Positions 45,048-54,028 of a stretch of DNA of 64,000 nucleotides are shown in pieces. The notes below the pieces were generated by a model that saw only the letters and a program-made list of their open reading frames with translations, was not told the origin of the DNA and did not search any database. The stretch lies in NCBI GenBank assembly GCA_003583745.1, contig QXPY01000011.1:62001-126000 (forward strand). Reading direction: 5' to 3'. The stretch comes from Rhodocyclales bacterium GT-UBC. Lineage in GTDB: Bacteria; Pseudomonadota; Gammaproteobacteria; Burkholderiales; Rhodocyclaceae. The position numbers were made by a program, and so were the translations under genes. The stretch's first letter is position 1, and each line of letters opens with the position of its first letter.

Positions 45048-45132
45048 GCGGATGCCTCTGCGTTGTTGGGTTTGGGCCATTGTGGGCAATGGTCGGGGAT
45101 GCGGTCAAGTTGTTACACTTGAGGGTATGTAC

Positions 45133-46956
45133 ATGATGGCTTTTCACCTTCGCTTCTTGCATCTCGCGTTTATCGCCTTATTTGCAAGCTCGGCATTCGC
45201 CGCGCATGGTCTGGCTCAATTTGGCAAGCCAGGCTATCCGGCGGGCTTTCCGCATTTTGCCTACGTCAATCCGGCTGCTCCCAAAGGCGGCACGCTTGTA
45301 CTGTCGCCGGTGCAGCAGACGGGATTCGACAAGTTCAATCCCTTTTCCCTCAAGGGTATCCCCGCTCCCGGTATCGGCAGTTTGCTGTTTGAGAGTCTGG
45401 TGGTGACTTCCAGCGACGAAGTAGCCAGTGCCTACGGTTTGTTGGCCGATGATGTGAAAGTGGCGGACGATCAATTGTCGGTCAGCTTTCACATTAATCC
45501 GCTGGCTCGCTTTTCCGACGGTTCGCCGGTTCTGGCTCGGGATGTCAAGGACTCCTTCGAGACGCTGATCAGCAAGTTGGCCAGTCCGATGTATCGTTCC
45601 GTATATGCCGACGTGGTCAAGGTTGTTGTCCTTGGCGAGCGCGACGTACGTTTCGAGTTTCGTCAGGCGAATGCCGAGTTGCCCTTGATTGTAGGTACCA
45701 TGCCGGTTTTCTCCAAAAAATGGGGACGGCAGCCCGACGGTAGTCTGAGTAGCTTTGATAAGTTGGGTTTCGAAAAGCCGGTATCGAGTGGACCTTACCT
45801 CATCGAGCGTTTCGAGCCCGGTCGATCGATCACCTACCGGCAAAATCCCGATTGGTGGGCTCGCGATTTGAATGTGCGTCGAGGCATGTTCAACTTCGAG
45901 CGGGTCGTTTTCCAGATCTATAAGGATGACATGGCTCAGCTCGAAGCATTCAAGGCCGGGGCTTTCGACGTCAGCTTCGAGTTCCGGGCGAAGAATTGGG
46001 CTCGCGGCTATCATGGGCCGCGCTTTCGCAGTGGGGAACTGATTCGTCGCGAGTTTCCCCATCATAACGGGGCCAATTTGCAGGGCTTCGTCATGAATCT
46101 GCGTCGCCCGCTGTTTGCCGATGTTCGCGTGCGTAAGGCATTGTCGTTGGCGATCGATTTCGAGTGGATGAATCGGCAACTGTTCTTCGGGCAGTACACC
46201 CGACTCAACAGTTTCTATACCGACACCGAATTGGCCGCCATTGGCACGCCTGGAAGCCTGCCTGGGGCGGACGAACTGAAATTGTTGAATCCGTTACGCG
46301 ACCAACTGCCGCCGGAGGTATTCCAGCCGGTTCAGCCGCCAGCTAGCACGGCGCCTCCAGCTAGCTTGCGCGACAACCTTCGTCAGGCCAGGGCCTTGCT
46401 CGCCGAAGCTGGCTGGGTTTACCGCGATGGAGCCTTGCGCAATGAGAAAGGCGAACCATTTGTTTTTGAGATGCTGGACAACAACGTCTTGACGCGGATC
46501 GATATTGCCTATGCGCGAAATCTTGAGCGCTTAGGTATCAAGGTGATTCAGCGCGATACGGATAACGCGCTATTTCAAAAGCGACTTGAAGAGTTCGATT
46601 TCGACATGACCCACTACGGCTTCTCCGCTTCGCAAAGCCCGGGAAATGAGTTGGTCGATCGTTTCACCAGTCAGGCGGCCGATACCAAAGGATCGGAAAA
46701 TCTGATTGGCTTGCGTTCGCCAGCGGTGGATCGACTGGTGCAAAAGGTTGTGCAGGCTAAGAATCGGGCTGATCTGGTAGCCGCCGTACGCGCCTTGGAT
46801 CGTGTCTTGATCAGCGGCTACTACGTCATTCCTCATTACTACAGCAGTACCCATCGGGTGGCTTACAAGCGTGGATTGGGTATGCCCGAAACCTTGCCCC
46901 GGCACTACACGGCGCAGGAATGGGTTCTGTCAACCTGGTGGGCCAAGGCCGAATAG
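45133..46956 (+). CDS. yejA: Peptide/microcin C-type ABC transporter substrate-binding protein YejA
   Basis: 607 residues: signal peptide (MMAFHLRFLHLAFIALFASS to AFA), then SBP_bac_5-type domain with the YejA hallmarks GLAQFGKPGYPAGFPHFAYV, NPAAPKGGTLVLSPVQQTGF and later GAFDVSFEFRAKNWARGYHG. It binds oligopeptides for import; YejABEF takes up microcin C and antimicrobial peptides in enterobacteria. GAGGG lies 7 bases before ATG 45133; the ATG at 45127 is too close to it. The next gene starts 3 bases after its stop. Confidence 0.93.
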   Translation: MMAFHLRFLHLAFIALFASSAFAAHGLAQFGKPGYPAGFPHFAYVNPAAPKGGTLVLSPVQQTGFDKFNPFSLKGIPAPGIGSLLFESLVVTSSDEVASAYGLLADDVKVADDQLSVSFHINPLARFSDGSPVLARDVKDSFETLISKLASPMYRSVYADVVKVVVLGERDVRFEFRQANAELPLIVGTMPVFSKKWGRQPDGSLSSFDKLGFEKPVSSGPYLIERFEPGRSITYRQNPDWWARDLNVRRGMFNFERVVFQIYKDDMAQLEAFKAGAFDVSFEFRAKNWARGYHGPRFRSGELIRREFPHHNGANLQGFVMNLRRPLFADVRVRKALSLAIDFEWMNRQLFFGQYTRLNSFYTDTELAAIGTPGSLPGADELKLLNPLRDQLPPEVFQPVQPPASTAPPASLRDNLRQARALLAEAGWVYRDGALRNEKGEPFVFEMLDNNVLTRIDIAYARNLERLGIKVIQRDTDNALFQKRLEEFDFDMTHYGFSASQSPGNELVDRFTSQAADTKGSENLIGLRSPAVDRLVQKVVQAKNRADLVAAVRALDRVLISGYYVIPHYYSSTHRVAYKRGLGMPETLPRHYTAQEWVLSTWWAKAE

Positions 46957-46959
46957 CCC

Positions 46960-48015
46960 ATGTGGACATATCTATTTAAGCGCTTGTTGCTGATGATCCC
47001 GACCTTGCTCGGGGTCTTGACGCTGACTTTTATCGTTATTCAGTTTGTGCCTGGCGGACCTGTCGATCAGATGATGACGGAGTTGCGCCGCGGGCAAACG
47101 GTCGGCGCGGAGGCCAGCGGTGGTGGTAATAACAGCCTCTATAAAGGCGGACAGGGCGTCGATGCAGAGCGACTCAAGGAAATTCAGGCGCTCTACGGTT
47201 TCGACAAGCCGCCTTTGGAGCGCTATCTGATGATGCTCAAACGTTTTGCGGTGTTCGATTTGGGCGAGAGTTACTTTCAACACAAGAGTGTATGGGATCT
47301 GATTAAATCCAAGCTGCCTGTTTCGATCAGCCTCGGCTTGTGGGCATTCCTCCTGACTTATCTTATTTCGGTCCCGCTTGGTATCGCCAAAGCGGTGCGT
47401 GCCGGCAGTCGCTTCGATACCTTGAGTAGTTTGATCGTCCTGGTTGGATATGCCATACCCGGCTTTGTGTTGGGTGTGGCGCTGCTGGTCCTGTTTGGTG
47501 GCGGGAGTTTCGTCCAGTGGTTCCCGTTGCGCGGTCTGACCTCGGATAATTGGGAGCAACTGAGTTGGGCGGGGCGAGTGACGGATTACCTTTGGCATCT
47601 GGTTTTGCCCATCACGGCCAGCGTCATTGGCAGCTTTGCGGTCATCACCATGCTGACCAAGAACGCTTTCCTTGAGGAAATCCGCAAGCAATATGTCCTG
47701 ACTGCCCGTGCCAAGGGATTGTCCGAGCGCACCGTACTTTGGCGGCACGTGTTCCGCAACGCCCTGATCCCATTGGTGACCGGTTTTCCGGCCGCCTTTA
47801 TCGGGGCATTTTTTACCGGTTCCTTGTTGATCGAAACGCTGTTCTCGCTCGATGGGCTGGGTTTGCTGTCCTACGAGTCGGTTGTTCGGCGCGATTACCC
47901 GGTGGTCTTGGGGGCGCTTTATTTGTTCACGCTGATTGGTTTGGTGACCAAGCTGATTTCTGATTTCTGTTACGTCTGGGTCGATCCCCGGATCAATTTC
48001 GACTCGCTTGAGTGA
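46960..48015 (+). CDS. yejB: Peptide ABC transporter permease YejB
   Basis: 351 residues, six membrane helices of the DppB type. N-terminus YLFKRLLLMIPTLLGVLTLT; a YejB-type periplasmic insert (about 42-75, TELRRGQTVGAEASGGGNNS) follows the first helix; EAA loop LTARAKGLSERTVLWRHVFR (about 247-266); C-terminal SYESVVRRDYPVVLGALYLF. It works with YejE and YejF. Confidence 0.95.
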   Translation: MWTYLFKRLLLMIPTLLGVLTLTFIVIQFVPGGPVDQMMTELRRGQTVGAEASGGGNNSLYKGGQGVDAERLKEIQALYGFDKPPLERYLMMLKRFAVFDLGESYFQHKSVWDLIKSKLPVSISLGLWAFLLTYLISVPLGIAKAVRAGSRFDTLSSLIVLVGYAIPGFVLGVALLVLFGGGSFVQWFPLRGLTSDNWEQLSWAGRVTDYLWHLVLPITASVIGSFAVITMLTKNAFLEEIRKQYVLTARAKGLSERTVLWRHVFRNALIPLVTGFPAAFIGAFFTGSLLIETLFSLDGLGLLSYESVVRRDYPVVLGALYLFTLIGLVTKLISDFCYVWVDPRINFDSLE

Positions 48016-49079
48016 GTCCGCACATGACACAACACGTATTTGCCGCTCATCCGACCGAAGCGCCGAGGCAACGTGCATGGCGCCGCTTTAGACAGCACCG
48101 TCTGGGTTACTGGAGTTTGATTATCTTCCTGGTGTTGATGGCATTCAGTTTTTGTGCCGAGTTGCTCTGCAACGACAGGCCCATCGTGATCAGTTACCAA
48201 GGGCAACTCTATTTCCCATTGTTCAAGGATTATCCGGAAAGCACTTTTGGCGGTGATTTCCCCACCCCGGCAGACTACCTCGATCCATTCATTCGACAAC
48301 GCTTCAGCGACCCCGGCAATTTTGCCCTTTACCCGCCCAATCACTACTCTTTCAACACCCTGAATTACTTTGCCCCCTCGCCGAATCCAGCACCGCCTTC
48401 GGCGGAAAACTGGCTGGGCACCGACGACCGAGGACGCGATGTCCTGGCCCGTCTGATCTACGGTTTTCGCCTCTCCGTCTTGTTCGGCATGCTGCTGACC
48501 GTGATCGGGGTCGTGATCGGGGTCTTGACCGGGGCCTTGATGGGATATTTCGGTGGGCGATTCGACCTGGTTTCGCAACGCTTGATCGAAATCTGGAGTT
48601 CGATGCCGGAACTCTACCTGATCATTATCTTCGCCTCGATCTTCGAGCCCAGTCTTTGGCTTCTGCTTGTTCTGCTCTCCGCATTTGGCTGGATCAGTCT
48701 GTCCGATTACGTGCGGGCCGAATTTTACCGAAACCGCGCTCAGGAGTACGTTCGCGCCGCCCGTGCCCTCGGCCTGAACAGCTGGCAGATCATGTGGCGC
48801 CACATTTTGCCCAATAGTCTGACGCCTGTGATCACCTTTTTGCCGTTCCGGATGAGTGCCGCCATTCTTGCGCTGACCAGCCTCGACTTCCTCGGACTTG
48901 GGGTGCCGCCTTCAGTGCCCAGTCTCGGAGAACTATTGGCGCAAGGTAAGGGGAATCTGGACGCCTGGTGGATTTCCTTGTCTACTTTTGCCGTTCTTGT
49001 CGTTACCTTGCTACTCCTCACCTTCATGGGCGAAGCCTTGCGTGATGCCCTGGATACGCGCAAGGGAGCATCGCGGTGA
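48012..49079 (+). CDS. yejE: Peptide ABC transporter permease YejE
   Basis: 355 residues. After the first helix it has the YejE-specific periplasmic segment LCNDRPIVISYQGQLYFPLF with TFGGDFPTPADYLDPF, then the DppC-type permease core with GTDDRGRDVLARLIYGFRLS and EAA loop VRAARALGLNSWQIMWRHIL. The start is GTG 48012 in a GTGA overlap with yejB; ATG 48024 is possible. Confidence 0.95.
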   Translation: MSPHMTQHVFAAHPTEAPRQRAWRRFRQHRLGYWSLIIFLVLMAFSFCAELLCNDRPIVISYQGQLYFPLFKDYPESTFGGDFPTPADYLDPFIRQRFSDPGNFALYPPNHYSFNTLNYFAPSPNPAPPSAENWLGTDDRGRDVLARLIYGFRLSVLFGMLLTVIGVVIGVLTGALMGYFGGRFDLVSQRLIEIWSSMPELYLIIIFASIFEPSLWLLLVLLSAFGWISLSDYVRAEFYRNRAQEYVRAARALGLNSWQIMWRHILPNSLTPVITFLPFRMSAAILALTSLDFLGLGVPPSVPSLGELLAQGKGNLDAWWISLSTFAVLVVTLLLLTFMGEALRDALDTRKGASR

Positions 49080-50686
49080 GTTCCCCCTTGCTCGAAGTCA
49101 AAGGTCTTCAGGTTTCATTCGGACATTCGGCAGACAGTCGCTTCGCTGCGGTACGCGACGTCAGTTTCTCGATTGAGCCTGGCGAGCGTTTTGCGCTGGT
49201 CGGTGAATCCGGGTCAGGCAAAAGCGTGACAGCCTTGAGTATTTTGCGTTTGGTCGCAGATGCCGAGACGCGGGGCCAGGTGTTGTGGCAGGGAGAAAAC
49301 CTTCTCGACAAGAGCGAGCGGGAAATGCGCGGGATTCGTGGGGCGGAGATTGCGATGGTTTTCCAGGAGCCGATGACGGCCCTGAACCCACTTTATCCGA
49401 TCGGTCGTCAAATCGTTGAGGCGATCGAGTTGCATGAAGGCCTTTCGCAACAGGAGGCGGTTCGGCGCACCGTTGCCTTGTTGGAAAGAACCGGACTGCC
49501 CGATGCTGAGCAGAAGTTTCATCGCTTTCCGCATCAACTGTCGGGTGGGCAACGGCAACGGGCGATGATTGCCATGGCCCTGGCTTGCAAACCCAAGCTG
49601 CTTTTGGCCGATGAGCCGACAACGGCACTCGATGTCACTATTCGTGCCCAGATTATCGAGTTGTTGCGCGATTTGCAGGCCGAATACGGCTTGGCCATTC
49701 TGCTCATTACGCATGATCTTAATCTGGTTCGCTCTTTTGCGAGTCGGGTTGGGGTCATGGAGCGTGGCTGCTTGATCGAAAGCGGCGAGACCGCCACCGT
49801 GTTTGCCCGGCCAGCGCAGGACTATACCCGCATGTTGATCGCTAGCAGGCCGGTGCGGGATGTCGTGCCGGTTGCTCAGGATGCGCCGGTTTTGCTGACT
49901 GCCGATGCGTTGTCGGTTAGCTTTCCCGGACGGGCGATGGGGTGGCGTTGGTGGCGGCAGCCGGCTTCGGCTGTTGTGCGCGAAGTGAGTTTTCAACTCC
50001 GGGCAGGGGAAACCCTGGGGGTTGTCGGCGAATCCGGTTCGGGCAAGACAACCTTGGCGATGGCGATGTTGGGCTTGCAGAGAACTACGGGTGGCTACGT
50101 CGAATTCGTCGGCGAGCGACTCGATACTTTCAGCCGAATTCAGTTGCGCGCGTTGCGCGCCCGGGTTCAGGTCGTTTTCCAGGATCCTTATGGTGCCTTG
50201 TCGCCCCGCATGACCATTGGCGAGATCGTGGGGGAGGGGCTGCGGCTGCATCAACCTGAATGCTCACCTGATGAGTGCCAGAGAAGGGTGGTCGAGGTCC
50301 TGACTGAAGTTGGTCTGGGGGCAGATATCCTGGCGCGTTATCCGCATGAGTTTTCCGGGGGGCAGCGACAGCGGATCGCGATTGCCCGAGCGCTGATCTT
50401 GCGTCCGCAGCTTCTTGTTCTGGATGAGCCGACCTCGGCACTCGATGTTTCTGTGCAAAAGCAAGTCTTGCAACTCCTTGTGACCCTGCAGAAAAAGTAC
50501 GGGCTTTCCTATTTGTTCATCAGCCATGATCTGGCGGTAATTCGCGCCATGGCGCATCGCATCCTGGTGATGAAGGATGGCCAGGTCCTGGAAAGTGGTG
50601 AAACCGATACCCTGTTGGCCAAGCCGGCGCATGATTACACGCGAACCCTGTTTGCTGCTGCAGGTGTTGAGGCGGTGGAGGCGTGA
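49076..50686 (+). CDS. yejF: Peptide ABC transporter ATP-binding protein YejF (two ATPase domains)
   Basis: 536 residues with two complete ABC domains. First: Walker [12 protein letters not shown], signature [16 protein letters not shown], Walker [14 protein letters not shown]. Second: Walker [13 protein letters not shown], signature [16 protein letters not shown], Walker [14 protein letters not shown]. YejF powers YejABE import. GTG start in a GTGA overlap with yejE; the end overlaps the methyltransferase gene. Confidence 0.96.
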   Translation: MSSPLLEVKGLQVSFGHSADSRFAAVRDVSFSIEPGERFALVGESGSGKSVTALSILRLVADAETRGQVLWQGENLLDKSEREMRGIRGAEIAMVFQEPMTALNPLYPIGRQIVEAIELHEGLSQQEAVRRTVALLERTGLPDAEQKFHRFPHQLSGGQRQRAMIAMALACKPKLLLADEPTTALDVTIRAQIIELLRDLQAEYGLAILLITHDLNLVRSFASRVGVMERGCLIESGETATVFARPAQDYTRMLIASRPVRDVVPVAQDAPVLLTADALSVSFPGRAMGWRWWRQPASAVVREVSFQLRAGETLGVVGESGSGKTTLAMAMLGLQRTTGGYVEFVGERLDTFSRIQLRALRARVQVVFQDPYGALSPRMTIGEIVGEGLRLHQPECSPDECQRRVVEVLTEVGLGADILARYPHEFSGGQRQRIAIARALILRPQLLVLDEPTSALDVSVQKQVLQLLVTLQKKYGLSYLFISHDLAVIRAMAHRILVMKDGQVLESGETDTLLAKPAHDYTRTLFAAAGVEAVEA

Positions 50687-51846
50687 CGCCCGGCATGCGC
50701 CGGAAGGAATTGGATGCCTTGCTACCAACGTTCCGCGAACTCTGGCATGCGCAGCCTTTTCGAGAACCCCGCCCGAATTGGGCGTTAAACCATCCTGCAC
50801 TGACCGAGGATTTGCTGCGGCTTGATGAGGCCGAGGTGGAGTATTTGGCTGACGATACGGGCGCGGCACTCAAGTTTATTGCTCGCCATCTGCCTGATGT
50901 CGCCTGTCTGGCCGGACTTGAAGCGTTGCCGATAAAGACTGCCGCCAGACTTGCCATTCCGGGGGAGCGTTGGGCTTGGGAAATACCCGGTCGAAAGCGC
51001 TCTCAGATCGAGGCCTTCGCCGGTGTGGCACAGACGGGGGATGCCCCCATTCTTGATTGGTGTGGCGGCAAAGGGCATCTGGGGCGCCTGCTAGCGCTCG
51101 TCAGGGACGTGCCGGTACGGACGCTGGAAATTGATCCGGCGCTATGCGGTGCGGGGCAGGCTCTGGCGAAGCGACTCTCGCTGTGCCAGGATTTTTCGAT
51201 TGCCGACGCGCTACAGGTAGAGGTGCCAGCGGGGTGTCACGCTGTCGCGCTTCACGCTTGTGGCGACTTGCATCGTCGATTGATCGAGCAAGGGGCGAAA
51301 AATGGCGTTGCCCGCTTTGATGTGGCGCCTTGCTGCTATTACCGTGGCGTGACCGGCCTGTACCAGCCATTGGTGCCGGATGGCCAGACCCTGCTGAGCC
51401 GCGATGATACGCGGTTGGCGGTAACGGAAACCGTCACGGCATCACCTCGCTTAAGGCGCCGGCGGGACCGTGAGATGGCTTGGAAACTTGGTTTCGATGC
51501 CTACCGTCGGGCATCAGGAGAGTATGGGTACAAAAGCTTCAAGCCCATTTCAGCTGCGTGGTTTGGGGGCCAGTTTCCGGAATTTCTGCAGCGTGTGGCG
51601 ACCCGCGAAGGATTGCCGGTTCCCGGCAGATCGGTACGGGAATGGGAAGAGGTGGGTTGGCAGCGGCTGCACGAAGTATTGCGCTTGTCGATCGTCCGCC
51701 AGGCCTTCCGCCGTCTGATTGAGCTCTGGTTGGTGCTCGATCTTTCGGTCTATCTCGAAATGCAGGGATATAGCGTCGATCTGGGAATATTCTGCGAACG
51801 AAGCCTGACGCCACGTAATCTGCTTATATCGGCGAGACGCGCTTGA
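50683..51846 (+). CDS. SAM-dependent methyltransferase (class I, METTL25/TRM13-like group)
   Basis: 387 residues. The Rossmann SAM site is in PILDWCGGKGHLGRLLALVR (about 125-145) with an acidic strand-2 end VRTLEIDPALCG. LHACGDLHRRLIEQG and RFDVAPCCYYRGVTGLYQPL (about 190-225) form the H-x-C-G-D and x-C-C-Y motifs of this branch, seen in tRNA and protein methyltransferases. A C-terminal helical half (about 260-387) is typical. Start GTG overlaps the yejF stop, so it is co-translated with the transporter, although the substrate is unknown. Its end overlaps the convergent HAD phosphatase gene by 23 bases. Confidence 0.82.
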   Translation: MTPGMRRKELDALLPTFRELWHAQPFREPRPNWALNHPALTEDLLRLDEAEVEYLADDTGAALKFIARHLPDVACLAGLEALPIKTAARLAIPGERWAWEIPGRKRSQIEAFAGVAQTGDAPILDWCGGKGHLGRLLALVRDVPVRTLEIDPALCGAGQALAKRLSLCQDFSIADALQVEVPAGCHAVALHACGDLHRRLIEQGAKNGVARFDVAPCCYYRGVTGLYQPLVPDGQTLLSRDDTRLAVTETVTASPRLRRRRDREMAWKLGFDAYRRASGEYGYKSFKPISAAWFGGQFPEFLQRVATREGLPVPGRSVREWEEVGWQRLHEVLRLSIVRQAFRRLIELWLVLDLSVYLEMQGYSVDLGIFCERSLTPRNLLISARRA

Positions 51847-52492
51847 GCAAGTAGTCGAGTAATGCAAGCGGATGGTCGACGATCAAGTCAGCATCCCAAC
51901 TTTCTATCGGTCCACTGTCTCCGAGATAGCCATAGCCGACAGCCACCGTGAAACAACCGGCCGCGCGGCCGGCCTGGATATCTCGGCGGTCGTCGCCGAC
52001 GTAAATGGATTTGTTTGGCGTACAGGCAAGCAATTCGCAAGCGTACAGAATTGGTAGCGGAGAGGGTTTGGCTTCCGGGGTGGTATCTCCACTGACAACG
52101 CAGCGGGTGCGCGGTGAGAGTCGCAATAGCTCGACCAGGGGATCGGTGAAACGTCGGCGCTTGTTGGTGACGATGCCCCACTCAAGCTGCATTGATTCGA
52201 TGCCGTCTAAAAGTTCGGCAATACCCGGAAAGAGGCGGCTTTCATCGCATAGGCGAGATGCATAGATGTCGAGGAAGCGTCGGCTGAGCCTATCGTAATC
52301 GGCATGCGTATTGTCTATTCCGAATGCTGCTCGTAGCAGACCGCGGACGCCTTGCGATGTGTAAGGGCGCAGATGCTCCATGGGCAAGGTGGAGCAAGCC
52401 TCTTCCTGGAGCAAACTGTTGGCCGCACCGCATAGATCAGGGGCGGTGTCGGCTAGCGTGCCGTCAAGATCGAAAAGAACAGCCTCAAGCAT
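51824..52492 (-). CDS. HAD phosphatase, Gph/MupP type
   Basis: 222 residues. HAD motifs: Asp nucleophile in [20 protein letters not shown], motif II Thr in [11 protein letters not shown], Lys in [14 protein letters not shown] and motif [18 protein letters not shown]. The sequence belongs to the phosphoglycolate phosphatase (Gph) group. Yet in pseudomonads the gene immediately after ubiG in this same neighbourhood (mtaD-ubiG-x, opposite gyrA) is mupP, a MurNAc-6-phosphate phosphatase for cell-wall recycling; both roles are open. ATG 52492 overlaps the ubiG stop; the in-frame ATG at 52504 is an alternative. Confidence 0.88.
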   Translation of the reverse strand: MLEAVLFDLDGTLADTAPDLCGAANSLLQEEACSTLPMEHLRPYTSQGVRGLLRAAFGIDNTHADYDRLSRRFLDIYASRLCDESRLFPGIAELLDGIESMQLEWGIVTNKRRRFTDPLVELLRLSPRTRCVVSGDTTPEAKPSPLPILYACELLACTPNKSIYVGDDRRDIQAGRAAGCFTVAVGYGYLGDSGPIESWDADLIVDHPLALLDYLLKRVSPI

Positions 52493-53195
52493 GCCGAATG
52501 GCACGTAGCAGGTAGTTGACGCTGGTGTCTTGGTCCAGTGCGTAACGCTGGCTGAAAGGGTTGTAAGTCATCCCGATCAGTTCTTCCGGCTCCAGTCCTG
52601 CCATCTTGTTCCAGCGAGCCAATTCCGAAGGCTTGATGAATTTCGCGTAATCGTGCGTTCCTTTGGGAAGCATCTGTAACACGTACTCGGCGCCGACCAC
52701 TGCCAGCAAGTAAGACTTCGGGTTGCGATTCAGGGTGGAAAAGAAGACCTGACCACCTGGCTTGACCAGTTTGGCGCACGCGCTGACGACGCTTGATGGA
52801 TTGGGAACGTGTTCGAGCATCTCCAGGCAGGTGACGACATCAAAAGTACCTGGCATTTCGTCGGCTAGTGCTTCGACCGAGACCATGCGATATTCAACCT
52901 TCTGGCCGCTTTCGAGCAGGTGTAGTTTGGCTACGCCGAGCGGCTTTTCCGAAAGATCGATACCGGTCACAATCGCCCCGAATGTTGCCATCCCTTCGGA
53001 AAGTAGGCCGCCACCACAGCCGACATCGAGTACGCGTTTTCCTGACAGGCCGACGTGTTGGTTGATCCAGTCAAGTCGTAACGGATTGATTTCGTGCAAA
53101 GGCTTGAATTCGCTGTTTGGATCCCACCAGCGATGGGCGAGTTCACCAAATTTATCGAGTTCAGCCGGGTCAGCGTTGAGCGTGCTAGTAGTCAC
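52485..53195 (-). CDS. ubiG: Ubiquinone biosynthesis O-methyltransferase UbiG
   Basis: 236 residues. UbiG makes the two O-methylations in ubiquinone synthesis. Family marks: [23 protein letters not shown] motif [39 protein letters not shown] and [14 protein letters not shown], and the C-terminal [20 protein letters not shown]. Start is GTG 53195. It probably shares a transcript with the HAD phosphatase, and the mtaD-ubiG order is kept apart from the ompA gene between them. Confidence 0.97.
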   Translation of the reverse strand: MTTSTLNADPAELDKFGELAHRWWDPNSEFKPLHEINPLRLDWINQHVGLSGKRVLDVGCGGGLLSEGMATFGAIVTGIDLSEKPLGVAKLHLLESGQKVEYRMVSVEALADEMPGTFDVVTCLEMLEHVPNPSSVVSACAKLVKPGGQVFFSTLNRNPKSYLLAVVGAEYVLQMLPKGTHDYAKFIKPSELARWNKMAGLEPEELIGMTYNPFSQRYALDQDTSVNYLLRAIRHA

Positions 53196-53268
53196 TTATA
53201 TTCCACGTATCAGGGCGTAAGGGTTGTCAAAGAGCCAGGGAGGATGGTGCACAATTTCGCAAAAAAGA

Positions 53269-53293
53269 AAAAGCCCCGCAATGCGGGGCTTTT
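53269..53293 (-). terminator. Intrinsic terminator after ompA
   Basis: AAAAGCCCCGC and GCGGGGCTTTT around AAT. On the minus strand it is followed by a run TTTTTCTTTTTT and lies 18 bases past the ompA stop. Confidence 0.95.
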
Positions 53294-53310
53294 CACGGAA
53301 GTCTGGCAGA

Positions 53311-53973
53311 TTACTTGGTGCCGATGACTTCGATATCGACGCGACGGTCCGGTTGCAGGCAGTCGATCAGGGCCTTGGTCTTGGCATTGCCCTTGCACTT
53401 GTCGCCGGTCACCGGTTGCTTCTTGCCCTTGCCTTCGGTGTAGACGCGGTTGGCTTCGATGCCCTTGGCAACCAGATATTCCTTGACCGCAGCAGCGCGC
53501 TTCTCGGACAGCTTCTGGTTGTAGGCGTCGCCGCCGATACGGTCGGTGTGGCCAACGGCCAGGATCACTTCCAGCTTGATGGCCTTGGCCTTGGAGACCA
53601 GCTCGTCGAGCTTGGCTTTGCCTTCCGGACGCAGCACGGCCTTGTTGAAGTCGAACAGGGCATCGGCAGCGACGGTGATCTTTTCATTGGACGGCTTGGC
53701 ACCGGCAGCGGCGGCACCGGTCGAGGCAGCAGCGGCGGTCTTCGGCTCGCAGGCTTCCTTCGGCAGCAGGTCCTTGTCGCACTCGCAGCCGGCCTTGTCG
53801 GCGGCGGCAGCGGCCGGGGTCCAGTAGCCGGTACGCCAGCACAGGCCGAAGCCGCTCTTGGCGACGACATCACGCTGGTCGATTACGTAAACGCGTTCCT
53901 GAGCGGTTGCAGCAAAACCGACGCCGGCCAGCAGAGCCAGTACCAGCGACTTCTTGACGATGTTCTTGATCAT
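53311..53973 (-). CDS. OmpA-family outer membrane protein
   Basis: 220 residues with signal peptide (1-24, ending GFAATA). The short N-terminal part ERVYVIDQRDVVAKSGFGLC, WRTGYWTP and a Cys-rich GCECDKDLLPKEACEPK segment are common in betaproteobacterial OmpA-like proteins and there is no eight-strand barrel. The C-terminal OmpA peptidoglycan-binding domain (about 95-215) includes LFDFNKAVLRPEGKAKLDEL, GHTDRIGGDAYNQKLSEKRA and the closing QPDRRVDIEV. It anchors the outer membrane to the wall. It has its own terminator and so is likely a strong single-gene transcript. ATG 53973. Confidence 0.95.
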   Translation of the reverse strand: MIKNIVKKSLVLALLAGVGFAATAQERVYVIDQRDVVAKSGFGLCWRTGYWTPAAAAADKAGCECDKDLLPKEACEPKTAAAASTGAAAAGAKPSNEKITVAADALFDFNKAVLRPEGKAKLDELVSKAKAIKLEVILAVGHTDRIGGDAYNQKLSEKRAAAVKEYLVAKGIEANRVYTEGKGKKQPVTGDKCKGNAKTKALIDCLQPDRRVDIEVIGTK

Positions 53974-54028
53974 TGTTTTCCCTCGTTGAAGAAAATTGGA
54001 GAATCTTTGATCCGCGAATAGCCGACAA

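Noticed and set aside
43188..45122. 644-residue open frame on the + strand opposite phoH and bcp
   Set aside because: It spans two clear minus-strand genes and reads as a composition artefact with no domain.
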